A DNA stretch of 49,883 nt from Corallococcus llansteffanensis (lineage in GTDB: Bacteria > Myxococcota > Myxococcia > Myxococcales > Myxococcaceae), in assembly GCF_003612055.1 (NCBI RefSeq), contig NZ_RAWB01000008.1, positions 1 to 49,883 of the forward strand. Reading direction: 5' to 3'. A program made the position numbers and the translations under genes. The notes below the pieces were generated by a model that saw only the letters and a list, made by a program, of their open reading frames with translations, did no database searches and was not told the DNA's origin. Positions 41,269-49,444 of this stretch are shown here, piece by piece. Position 1 is the first letter of the stretch. The number at the start of each line of letters is the position of its first letter.

Positions 41269-42966
41269 TTGATTGACTGCTTGATTATTGGCCCGCATGA
41301 CCCCGACTTCGAGAAATACATCCGAACGTTGAAGTTCTCGTTCGGGAAGAACTCGGGGGCCTACCAGGACCAGGATCTGACGTTCGTCACCCACCAGGGG
41401 AAACCCTACCGGGCGATGGACATGCTCAACCTCATCAACGGCGACCAGCTCAGCCATCCGCTCAGCAACCTGGACTTCCTGTGGCCGACGATCGCGGTGC
41501 TGGGGAGCTTCCTCGACAAGCACGGCTGTACGTTCGACTACATCAACCAGTTCCACTTCGAGAAGGAACAGCTGCGTCAGAAGCTGCTCAAGAACGAGTA
41601 CCTGCTGGTGGCCATCACGACGACCATCTACGTGACGGACTTCCCCATCAAGGACATCGTGGAGTTCGTCAGGACGTACAACAAGAAGGTCCTGATCATC
41701 GCGGGCGGGCCGTACATCAAGAACCGGATCACCGACAGCTCCCCCCCGAAGCTGGACCTCGAGTTCAACGGGATGGGGGTGGACCTCGTCGTGAACTCCT
41801 CCGAGGGCCAGATGGCGCTCGTGAATGTCATCAACGCGCTGAAGCGCGGGCAGTCCCTGGACGGGATCGACAACATCATCTACCGCAAGGAACTCCGGGA
41901 GCGCTGGGGACAGCCTGCCGAGGGGAGCGAGGCGGGCGCGCCAGGGGGCTCCAGCGCCGAGCGGTTTTTCGTCTTCAATGGCACGAAGGTGGAAGACAAC
42001 CCGCTGGAGGAGAACCCGGTCCGGTTCGAGCTCTTCGGTCCTGGAGCGGTGGGGCGGTTCGTCTCCCTGACCACCGCCAAGTCGTGCCCCTACGCCTGTG
42101 CGTTCTGCTCGTTCCCCGTGCGTGCCGGGAAGTACAAATACCTGGAAGTCGGGCTCGTCGAGCACCAGCTGGATCGCCTGAAGGCACTGGGTGTGGACAC
42201 CGTGACCTTCCTGGATGACACCTTCAATGTCCCCAAGCCGCGGTTCCGGGAAATGCTCCGGATGATGATCCGCAACCAATACAACTTCAAATGGAACTCC
42301 TTCTACCGGAGCGACCAGGGCGACCGCGAGACCATCGCGCTGATGGCGGAGTCCGGATGCGAGGGCGTGTTCCTCGGCATGGAGTCGGGCAGTGACACCA
42401 TGCTGGAGAAGATGAACAAGACCTCCCGGCGCAGGCACTACGCCGAAGCCATCCCGCTGCTCAGGGAACACGGCATCTACAGCCACGCGAACATGATCAT
42501 CGGGTTCCCTGGCGAGACGCCGGAGACGGTGCAGGAGACCCTGGACTTCCTCCAGACGTACCAGCCGGACACCTACAAGGCCCAGCTCTGGTACGCGGAG
42601 ACGAATACCCCCGTGATGCAGAAGAAGGACGAGCTGCGGCTCAAGGGGTTCGGCTTCAACTGGTCGCACCACACGATGGATTCCAACCAGGCCGCCGGGT
42701 GGATCGACCACATCGTCCGCGAGGTCCATGCGTCCGCGTTCCTGCCGCAGGAGGGGTTCGGCATCTGGAGCATCTTCTACCTGCAGCGTCTGGGAATGCC
42801 CCGGAGACAGGTGCTCGACTTCCTCCTCGCCTTTGGCGCAGAGGTTCGCAGGAAGCGCATGGTGCCCGAGGTCCAGGAGATCTCCTCGGGCAGCCTCAAG
42901 ACGTTGTTCGAGCTGGGCCGGATCGGGAAGGTCCTGGGCCAGCACGCGAGTGTAGCGACCCTCTGA
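41269..42966 (+). CDS. B12-dependent-type radical SAM enzyme, PhpK-like
   Basis: 565 aa. An N-terminal cobalamin-binding-like domain (about 1-200, MIDCLIIGPHDPDFEKYI) precedes a radical SAM barrel whose cluster cysteines are C273, C277 and C280 (CPYACAFC), then GMESGSD and IIGFPGETPET. The N-terminal style resembles the PhpK family (P-methyltransferase of phosphinothricin-type pathways). The usual cobalamin DxHxxG motif is not seen. It may methylate or rearrange a carbon on a carrier-bound intermediate. The TTG start has GAGAGG upstream; the 112-bp gap before it has no clear promoter. Confidence 0.85.
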   Translation: MIDCLIIGPHDPDFEKYIRTLKFSFGKNSGAYQDQDLTFVTHQGKPYRAMDMLNLINGDQLSHPLSNLDFLWPTIAVLGSFLDKHGCTFDYINQFHFEKEQLRQKLLKNEYLLVAITTTIYVTDFPIKDIVEFVRTYNKKVLIIAGGPYIKNRITDSSPPKLDLEFNGMGVDLVVNSSEGQMALVNVINALKRGQSLDGIDNIIYRKELRERWGQPAEGSEAGAPGGSSAERFFVFNGTKVEDNPLEENPVRFELFGPGAVGRFVSLTTAKSCPYACAFCSFPVRAGKYKYLEVGLVEHQLDRLKALGVDTVTFLDDTFNVPKPRFREMLRMMIRNQYNFKWNSFYRSDQGDRETIALMAESGCEGVFLGMESGSDTMLEKMNKTSRRRHYAEAIPLLREHGIYSHANMIIGFPGETPETVQETLDFLQTYQPDTYKAQLWYAETNTPVMQKKDELRLKGFGFNWSHHTMDSNQAAGWIDHIVREVHASAFLPQEGFGIWSIFYLQRLGMPRRQVLDFLLAFGAEVRRKRMVPEVQEISSGSLKTLFELGRIGKVLGQHASVATL

Positions 42967-42986
42967 GTGGCAGCGAGGACGTCCCC

Positions 42987-44300
42987 ATGAGAGTTTACAA
43001 GCAGATCCCGAACGAGCTGGAGACCGGCCTGGAGGCCGAGGACGTCGCCCCCAGCCAGAGCGACACCTTCGAGCGGCATGAGTCGGGGGTCCGGTCGTAT
43101 TGCCGCACGTTCCCGATGCTCATCGACCGGGCGCAGGGCTCGTACGTGTACGACGTCGACGGCAAGCGCTACCTGGACTTCCTGTGTGGCGCCAGCTCCC
43201 TGAACTACGGCCACAACCCGCCCGAGCTGAAGCGCGCGCTCGTGGACTACATCGCGCAGGACGGGGTGGTCAACGCGTTGGACTTCCACACCCGCGCGAA
43301 GGAGCGGTTCCTGCGCGAGTTCCACCGGGTGATCCTCAAGCCCCGGGAGCTGGACTACCGGGTCCAGTTCTGTGGGCCCACGGGGGCGAACGCCATCGAG
43401 GCGGCGCTCAAGCTGGCAAAGAAATACACCGGACGGAAGTCGGTGGTGTCCTTCTCCAATTCCTACCACGGCATGAGCGCGGGAGCCATGTCGGTCTCCT
43501 CCTCGTTCCGTCGTCGCAATGAGGAATATCTCTCACCGGCCTGGGTGAACTTCCTGCCCTTCGACGGGTTCACCGGCCAGGAGAACGAGATCGAGTTCAT
43601 CCGGGCGATGCTGACCCGCCCTGGCAGTGGCTACGGGGTGCCCGCCGCCTTCATCCTGGAGCTGGTGCAGGGCGAGGGGGGCGTCAACGTGGCCAGCAAG
43701 CCATGGGTCCAGGCCCTGTACCGGCTCTCCCGGGAGCTGAACGCGCTGTTCATCGTCGACGACATCCAGGCGGGGTGTGGACGCACCGGCCGGTTCTTCA
43801 GCTTCGAGCACTTCGAGGTCGTGCCCGACATCGTCTGCATGTCCAAGTCGATCAGCGGCTACGGCTTCCCGATGTCCATCCTGCTGCTCAACCCCACGAT
43901 CGACGTCTGGGCGCCGGGGGAGCACAACGGAACGTTCCGGGGCTTCGCCTACTCCTTTGTCACCGCCACGGAGGCGCTGCTCCAATACTGGGACCGCCCG
44001 GACTTCGCCAGGGCCCTGGGAGAGAAGTCGCTGCTGCTCGCGCGGTCGCTCGAGCAGCTCCGGGCGCGGTACCCCGACGCCGTCGAGCGCATCAACCAGC
44101 TGGGCCTCGTCTGCGGCATCAAGTTCCGGAGCGCGGAGGCGGCCCAGCGGGTGCAGCGCCACTGTTTCGAGAACGGCCTCATCGTGGAGTCATGTGGACC
44201 GGACTCCGCGACCCTCAAGCTCCTACCGCCGCTCACCGCGGGGATGGATGAGCTCGAGGGCGGCCTGCGGACGCTGCTGGCCGCGATGGAGACGGCGTGA
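42987..44300 (+). CDS. Class III PLP aminotransferase, EctB/diaminobutyrate-type
   Basis: 437-aa fold-type I transaminase. PLP Lys is K287 in CMSKSISGYGF. D258-D259 lie in FIVDDIQAGCGRTG, and FCGPTGANAIEAALKLA is the substrate/phosphate region. Overall it resembles L-2,4-diaminobutyrate:2-oxoglutarate aminotransferases, which aminate aspartate semialdehyde. In this cluster it could supply diaminobutyrate or re-aminate the aldehyde released by the flavin oxidase encoded next. The ATG is 20 bp after the radical SAM stop; the oxidase gene follows after one base. Confidence 0.88.
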   Translation: MRVYKQIPNELETGLEAEDVAPSQSDTFERHESGVRSYCRTFPMLIDRAQGSYVYDVDGKRYLDFLCGASSLNYGHNPPELKRALVDYIAQDGVVNALDFHTRAKERFLREFHRVILKPRELDYRVQFCGPTGANAIEAALKLAKKYTGRKSVVSFSNSYHGMSAGAMSVSSSFRRRNEEYLSPAWVNFLPFDGFTGQENEIEFIRAMLTRPGSGYGVPAAFILELVQGEGGVNVASKPWVQALYRLSRELNALFIVDDIQAGCGRTGRFFSFEHFEVVPDIVCMSKSISGYGFPMSILLLNPTIDVWAPGEHNGTFRGFAYSFVTATEALLQYWDRPDFARALGEKSLLLARSLEQLRARYPDAVERINQLGLVCGIKFRSAEAAQRVQRHCFENGLIVESCGPDSATLKLLPPLTAGMDELEGGLRTLLAAMETA

Positions 44301-44301
44301 C

Positions 44302-45369
44302 ATGCATTTCGACTTCGCCGTCGTGGGCAATGGCCTGCTGGGGGCGGCGGTCCTTCACGCCCTCAGCCAGGAGTCCCGACGGGTCGTGGGGTTCGGGGCG
44401 CCCTATGGCGCCCAGGCCCGCTACTACTCCAGCCACGAGGACGACTCACGCCTCGTCAGGACCCACCACGACGACGCCTACTGGGAGGAGCTGACGACGC
44501 GCAACCTCCAGCTGCTGCGCCAGGTGGAGGAGGCGACGGGCGTGACGGTGTTTCGCCCGCTGCCTGTCTACTACCGCCGGGGAAGCAGCGCCGCGCCGCC
44601 AGGCTCCAGCCTCCGGGCCGTAGCGACAGGGCCGGGCCGCGCGCACGACCTCTTCGACGCGGAGGACGTGCACGGAGGCATCGTCCACCCGAAGGAATAC
44701 ATCCGGGCCCTGAACGCGCTGGCCGTGAGCCGTGGCGCGCGGCTCCACGCCGCGGCTGTCGACCGCGTCGTCCGGGAAGGGGAGGGCTACCGCCTGGTCC
44801 CGCACGACGGGGACAGCGTCACCGCGGACGTCGTCATCAGCACCCGCGGCGCGTTCTCGGAGGAGGCTCCGGGGACCTCTGGCGCGACGCTGGTGGGCAA
44901 GGTGCTCATCTACTGCGCCGCGCCCCGGGGGGCGGAGCAGGGCGCGTACTGTTTCATCGACTCGCGGCCGGGCGCGTCCGTCTTCAAGGACCGCTACGGG
45001 TTCGTCCAGTACCGGAGCGAGGGCCGGGAGGCCCTGTCGAAGTTCGGCTTCACCGAGGCCCGCTACTGGCGCCTGCGGGACCCGGAGGATCTGCGCCGGT
45101 GGTTCCAGGGGGGGTACCAGGACTACCCGTACCTGCGGGAGGCCCTGGGGTGCATCGAGGACTTCACGGGCGGTGGGCACCGGGTGGTGGACATCAAGCC
45201 CTGCGCGTTCACCGTGACCCCGGACGGCAAGCCGCTCATCCGCCGGGAGCACAACCACATCACGATGACGGGCTGCAATGGCAGCCTCGCGAAATGCAAC
45301 CAGGCCTTCGCCCACGACGCGCTGGCCCAGCTGGGGCTGGGCACGGCGGCGGGCAAGGCCTTCCACTGA
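44302..45369 (+). CDS. FAD-dependent oxidase, sarcosine/D-amino-acid oxidase fold (Spb39-like)
   Basis: 355-aa flavoenzyme. GxG Rossmann start VVGNGLLGAAV (7-17). C301 in DIKPCAFTVTPDGKP aligns with the cysteine that binds FAD covalently in monomeric sarcosine oxidase and NikD-type enzymes. Next to a MetRS-like/cupin pair and a lysine hydroxylase, it fits the enzyme that oxidatively cleaves N6-(carboxymethylamino)lysine to release a hydrazino acid plus aminoadipate semialdehyde. The reaction is inferred from operon make-up; the fold is clear. Confidence 0.82.
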   Translation: MHFDFAVVGNGLLGAAVLHALSQESRRVVGFGAPYGAQARYYSSHEDDSRLVRTHHDDAYWEELTTRNLQLLRQVEEATGVTVFRPLPVYYRRGSSAAPPGSSLRAVATGPGRAHDLFDAEDVHGGIVHPKEYIRALNALAVSRGARLHAAAVDRVVREGEGYRLVPHDGDSVTADVVISTRGAFSEEAPGTSGATLVGKVLIYCAAPRGAEQGAYCFIDSRPGASVFKDRYGFVQYRSEGREALSKFGFTEARYWRLRDPEDLRRWFQGGYQDYPYLREALGCIEDFTGGGHRVVDIKPCAFTVTPDGKPLIRREHNHITMTGCNGSLAKCNQAFAHDALAQLGLGTAAGKAFH

Positions 45370-45396
45370 TTCCCATCCATCACGGGGAGAAGCACC

Positions 45397-45780
45397 ATGC
45401 ACATTCAGCGCAAGAGCGACGCGACGGTGAAGTTCGAGTACGGCACGGACCTGCGGAGGATCTATCCCTGGAAGGGCATCCAGGATCCGCTCTACTGGGG
45501 GTCGGCGATCGCCTCGGTGCGGCCCGGGGAGTGCACCACCCCCCATTCCCATGACGAGTTCGAGACGTTCATCGTCCTGTCGGGCAAGGGAGAGATGCAG
45601 ATCGAAGCCGAGCGGGAGGTGATGACCGCCGGCGACATCGTCTTCATCCCCAAGGACCATCATCACCAGTTCCAGAACCTCTCCAACGAGGAGCCCCTGG
45701 TCTTCATCAGCATCTACTGGGACTCGCCGGAGGCCCGTGAGCAGATCCTGGGCCACCTTCTGCAGAAGAAAGCCGGCTAG
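45397..45780 (+). CDS. Cupin of the hydrazine synthetase (second cupin)
   Basis: 127-aa cupin with an intact metal site: H50, H52 and E56 (TTPHSHDEFE) and a histidine cluster H88-H90 (PKDHHHQF). In s56-p1 the cupin is fused to a MetRS-like domain (Spb40) and performs the rearrangement that makes the N-N bond. Here it is a separate gene 24 bp before the MetRS-like gene. GGGGAGA precedes the ATG. Role inferred from neighbourhood; cupin identity is clear. Confidence 0.82.
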   Translation: MHIQRKSDATVKFEYGTDLRRIYPWKGIQDPLYWGSAIASVRPGECTTPHSHDEFETFIVLSGKGEMQIEAEREVMTAGDIVFIPKDHHHQFQNLSNEEPLVFISIYWDSPEAREQILGHLLQKKAG

Positions 45781-45804
45781 CCCCGTCAGGTACTGGAGGT
45801 CGAC

Positions 45805-47295
45805 ATGTCACGCATGACGCTCATCATCGCACCGCCGCCGACGCCCAACGGGGATCTCCACGTGGGGCACATGTCAGGTCCCTACCTGGCCGCGGATATC
45901 TACAAGCGCTACATCGGTCAGCACGGGAGGACGGCCCGCTACACCGTCAGCACGGACGACAACCAGTCCTATGTGGACACGACCGCCCGGCGCCTCAAGA
46001 CGGACGTGCCGTCGCTGCTCGCGAAGTCCCGCGCGGAGGTCCGGGATTCGCTGCTCACCTACAGCATCGGCGTGGACCACTTCGGCGAGCAGGATGCGGC
46101 CTACCCCGGCTTCGTCACGGCCTTCTTCGAGAAGCTCCTCGCGGCGGGGTTCGTGGAGAACGCCGACGTGGAGGTCTTCTACGACACGAAGCGCCACACC
46201 TATCCGGTCGAAGCGTACATCTCCGGGCGCTGCCCCACCTGCCTGGACTCCACGTGCGGTGGCATCTGCGAGGCCTGCGGGCACCCCAATGCCTGCACGG
46301 ATCTCCTCGAGGTGAACACCCCGGACCTGGAGGTCCGGCGAGAAGCGCGGCTCATCTTCCGGCTCGAGCCGTTCCGTGCCGAGTTGGAGGAGCACCTGCT
46401 GCGGGTCATGAAGACGCACCGCCCGGCCCTGAAGGCGTTGATTGCCTCGATGCTGGCCAGCCCCCTGGCGCCCTTCGTGCTGTCGTACAAGACGGGGCGG
46501 GGCATCAGCGCGGGCTTCGCGGGCCTGCCGGACCAGCAGCTCAATGTCTGGGCGGAGATGTATCCGGGGCACTTCTACTTCCTGACGAAGGCCGCCGGGA
46601 AGGTCCAGGGCGATGACGACTACGTCCAGGCGATGGGGTTCGACAATTCCTATTTCTATGTCTTCGTGCACGTCGCCCTGGCGCTCGCGGGACGCAGGTG
46701 CGGGGTGGACTGGCCGCTCCCCAAGGCCTTCATCACCAACCAGTTCTACAACCTGGACTCGGCCAAGTTCTCCACCAGCAAGGGTCACCTGGTGTGGGCG
46801 CGAGACCTGGCGAGGGAATACAACACCGACGTGATCCGCCTCTACCTGGCGCTCCACGGCCCGGAGTTCCAGGAGGCGAACTTTTCGCTGGGAGCCTTCA
46901 AGGAGGGCGCCGCGGAGCTCACCGGCCGGGTGAACGGCCTGGTGGCGGCCTTCAACACGGCCCGGAAGACCGCGCGCGAGGGCGTGGGAGATGGGGGCAT
47001 GCTGGCCAGGCTCAATGCCGTGCTGTCCACCGAGCTGCCGGCGGGCGACTACGCCGCCTCCACCCTGGCGCGGCGGGCCTTGAATGGCATCGCCCTGATG
47101 AAGGACTCGCTGGACAAGGGATACCTGGGCCTCGTGCCCTTCGTGCCGGCCCTGCTGGCGCTGGCGCTCGAGCCGTTCTGCCCGCTCTACGCCCAGGCCA
47201 TCCGGCGCCAGCACCGGCTGACGGCGGAGACCTGGAACGACCTGGCGCCGACATCCGAAGACCAGGCCCTGCCCGAACTGCTGGTGAAGAAATGA
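45805..47295 (+). CDS. Methionyl-tRNA-synthetase-like enzyme, hydrazine synthetase type
   Basis: 496-aa class I synthetase homologue. The HIGH motif is HVGH (19-22, PTPNGDLHVGH) and the KMSKS-like motif is KFSTSK (321-326). A cysteine-rich zinc knuckle has C143, C146, C151, C155 and C158. It is shorter than housekeeping MetRS (no C-terminal dimerisation domain). Family precedent (Spb40) is ATP-driven ester formation between N6-hydroxylysine and an amino acid (glycine or glutamate). GGAGG lies five bases before the ATG. Its stop overlaps the hydroxylase start. A self-resistance MetRS is the main alternative. Confidence 0.85.
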   Translation: MSRMTLIIAPPPTPNGDLHVGHMSGPYLAADIYKRYIGQHGRTARYTVSTDDNQSYVDTTARRLKTDVPSLLAKSRAEVRDSLLTYSIGVDHFGEQDAAYPGFVTAFFEKLLAAGFVENADVEVFYDTKRHTYPVEAYISGRCPTCLDSTCGGICEACGHPNACTDLLEVNTPDLEVRREARLIFRLEPFRAELEEHLLRVMKTHRPALKALIASMLASPLAPFVLSYKTGRGISAGFAGLPDQQLNVWAEMYPGHFYFLTKAAGKVQGDDDYVQAMGFDNSYFYVFVHVALALAGRRCGVDWPLPKAFITNQFYNLDSAKFSTSKGHLVWARDLAREYNTDVIRLYLALHGPEFQEANFSLGAFKEGAAELTGRVNGLVAAFNTARKTAREGVGDGGMLARLNAVLSTELPAGDYAASTLARRALNGIALMKDSLDKGYLGLVPFVPALLALALEPFCPLYAQAIRRQHRLTAETWNDLAPTSEDQALPELLVKK

Positions 47296-48536
47296 TCCAC
47301 GACGTCATCGGCGTCGGCTTTGGTCCGTCGAACATCGCCCTGGCCATCGCGATGGAGGAGCGCGGGTTCCAGGGCAAGGTCCTGTTCCTGGAGCGGAACG
47401 CGGAGGCGTCCTGGCAGCAGGGGATGCTGCTGAGGGGCAGCGACATCCAGAACAACCCCCTGCGGGACCTGGTGACGCCGGTCAATCCGCGGAGCCAGTA
47501 CACCTTCGTCAACTACCTGCACCAGAGTGGCCGGCTCTTCCACTTCCTCAACCTGCCCCTGGCCCACCCGCTGCGACGGGACTACTACGACTACATCCAG
47601 TGGGTGGCCAGACACTTCCAGAACGTGAAGTACGGCATCTCCGTGTCCGGGGTGGAGGTGGTCGACCTGGAGGGCCGGCGGCTGTGGAAGGTCACCAGCG
47701 CGCAGGGCTCGCAGTACCTGGCGCGGACGCTGGTGATGGGTACGGGGCGCAACCTCAACATCCCCGACATCCCGGGCGTCGACAGCGACAACGTCATCCA
47801 CCTGGTCGACTACCTGCACAGGATTGGCCAGTACGGGAAGGATGCGCGCATCTGCGTGCTGGGGGCCTCCCAGAGCGCGGTGGAGATCCTCCTGGACCTG
47901 CTGGGCCGGGGCCACGAGCACATCGACTCGGTCCACCGTAGCTTCTCCTACTGCCTCAAGGACACCAGCGCGTTCAGCGACGAGGTCTACTTCCCGGAGT
48001 TCGTGGACTACTACCATGCGCTGCCGCACGGGAAGCGGTCAGAGCTGGACAAGCAGGTCCGGCGCACCAACTACTCGTCGGTGGACAAGGATGTGTTGGA
48101 TGCCTTGTACGTGGCGCTGTACGAGGACCGGATCACGAGCCGCGAGCGGGTGACCCTTCGTCGCAACCATGCGGTGGATGAGATCAACCCGGAGGGTCGC
48201 AAGGCCTTGCGCATCCGGGACGTGTACACGGGCAAGGCGGAGGAGATCCCCTGCGACCTGGTCATCCTGGCCACCGGCTTCCTGGACGTGGGCCGCAGCG
48301 GACGGGAGGGCCTGCCGCGGCTGCTCAAGGACCTCTCCGGCGACTTCTCGTGGCAGGAGAACTACCTGGACGTGGAGCGGAGCTACCGCGTCACCCCTCG
48401 CGAGGGGGCCGCCCTGCCCGATCTCTACCTGAATGGTCTTTGCGAGTCCTCTCACGGGCTCGGGGACGCTGGCTCGTTCAGCCTCGTCTCGCTGCGCGCC
48501 AAGGACCTGCTCGACAGCATCACCCAACGGAGCTGA
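47292..48536 (+). CDS. Lysine/ornithine N-hydroxylase (FAD/NADPH monooxygenase)
   Basis: 414-aa N-hydroxylating monooxygenase. FAD site GVGFGPSNIALA (7-18). Substrate/FAD segment DLVTPVNPRSQYTFVNYL. NADPH site GASQSAVEILLDL. C-terminal LATGFLD. Because it overlaps the MetRS-like gene (ATGA) and no siderophore assembly gene is present, N6-hydroxylation of L-lysine for hydrazine formation is the best reading (Spb38-like). Lysine versus ornithine choice cannot be seen directly. Confidence 0.88.
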   Translation: MIHDVIGVGFGPSNIALAIAMEERGFQGKVLFLERNAEASWQQGMLLRGSDIQNNPLRDLVTPVNPRSQYTFVNYLHQSGRLFHFLNLPLAHPLRRDYYDYIQWVARHFQNVKYGISVSGVEVVDLEGRRLWKVTSAQGSQYLARTLVMGTGRNLNIPDIPGVDSDNVIHLVDYLHRIGQYGKDARICVLGASQSAVEILLDLLGRGHEHIDSVHRSFSYCLKDTSAFSDEVYFPEFVDYYHALPHGKRSELDKQVRRTNYSSVDKDVLDALYVALYEDRITSRERVTLRRNHAVDEINPEGRKALRIRDVYTGKAEEIPCDLVILATGFLDVGRSGREGLPRLLKDLSGDFSWQENYLDVERSYRVTPREGAALPDLYLNGLCESSHGLGDAGSFSLVSLRAKDLLDSITQRS

Positions 48537-48537
48537 C

Positions 48538-49086
48538 ATGCGCGTTGCCTTCACGACCTTCGCGATCTTGAAGAAGCCTTACGGCAACCCCGAGGTGCAG
48601 GAGTTCGACGACCGCACGCCGGCTGTCTTCCTGGAGGCGGAGAACGCCAGCGGGTTCATCGCCCGGGCGAGGGAGTCCTCCAGCTCCGAGCTGTCGAACT
48701 TCCACCGGGACTGGGGACACTGGGGGAAGTTCTGCGTGCCCCGTTTCTACACGCTGGGGCGGGAGAACGAGAACGACCAGCGGGCCTCGACCCTGTCAGT
48801 GTGGAAGGACCTGCAGTCCGTCCTCGCGTTCGCCTATTCAGGCCTGCACATGGAGGCGCTGCGCAAGCGCAAGGAGTGGTTCCTGGAGCCCGCGTGGCCC
48901 AGCTACGCCATGTGGTGGGTGGAGGACGACCATGTCCCCACGTGGCAGGAGGCCTGCGAGCGGCTGGAGCTGCTGCATGACCAGGGCCCGACGCCCCAGG
49001 TCTTCGACTTCAAGAAGTGCTTCGACGCGCAGGGCAACGCGGTGGATCTGAAGGGTCTGCGGGACGCCTCGCGTCGAGCCGGCTGA
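48538..49086 (+). CDS. DUF3291 family protein
   Basis: 182 aa. The family pattern is plain: LSVWKDLQSVLAFAYSGLHMEALRKRKEWF, MWWVEDDHVPTWQEACERLELL and GPTPQVFDF. DUF3291 proteins have an ABM-like (dimeric alpha/beta barrel) look with conserved Trp and His; biochemical function is not established. GGAG before the ATG and a 1-bp gap from the hydroxylase make it the last gene of the cluster, so a pathway role is likely. Confidence 0.85.
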   Translation: MRVAFTTFAILKKPYGNPEVQEFDDRTPAVFLEAENASGFIARARESSSSELSNFHRDWGHWGKFCVPRFYTLGRENENDQRASTLSVWKDLQSVLAFAYSGLHMEALRKRKEWFLEPAWPSYAMWWVEDDHVPTWQEACERLELLHDQGPTPQVFDFKKCFDAQGNAVDLKGLRDASRRAG

Positions 49087-49444
49087 AGTCCGCCGGACGT
49101 CGAAGGGGCCGCTGCCTCCCCTCCCGCCTGCTTCGGGTCAGCGCGGGGGGGCCTGCCTGATGGTTGTTGGTCCTTCAGGCGAAACATGCGTCGTCCGTTT
49201 TCCGCGAATGGCAGCCGACAGGGCCCGACGTCAGGCTTCATCGCGTGCAGGGCGGCAATGCCATATCGCAGCATCCAGGTAACCCTGGGGCGCGGGGCCC
49301 CGCCTCGGGTTCGTGCGGTCAGGGCCGCCCCCCTTGTAGATCCTGAACACTCTTATCTATCTTGAAAAGCGTGGATCCTGGTGACGCCCCCGGAGCTGGC
49401 TTCCCGCGGGCGCGTCGGGCTCACGCTCAAGGACGAAAACCCGC
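49087..49444. other. Intergenic region after the biosynthetic cluster
   Basis: 358 bp with no convincing gene. GCGGGGCCCCGC (49292-49303) is a perfect 12-bp palindrome, possibly part of a terminator without a T-run. TTGTAG (49334-49339) - 18 - TATCTT (49358-49363) is a weak promoter candidate about 80 bp before the next gene. AT content rises sharply at 49340-49375, unlike the GC-rich surroundings. Confidence 0.35.

Noticed and set aside
41038-42945. 635-codon minus-strand frame opposite the radical SAM gene
   Set aside because: Mirror frame of a gene with an intact CxxxCxxC motif; no recognisable domain.
45805-47295. Housekeeping or self-resistance methionyl-tRNA synthetase
   Set aside because: It is short, lacks the C-terminal dimerisation domain, and is embedded between a cupin and an N-hydroxylase exactly as in hydrazine synthetases. 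Kept as the main alternative.
47292-48536. Siderophore pathway hydroxylase
   Set aside because: No IucA/IucC synthetase, multimodular NRPS, TonB receptor or ferric-siderophore transport genes are in the window.
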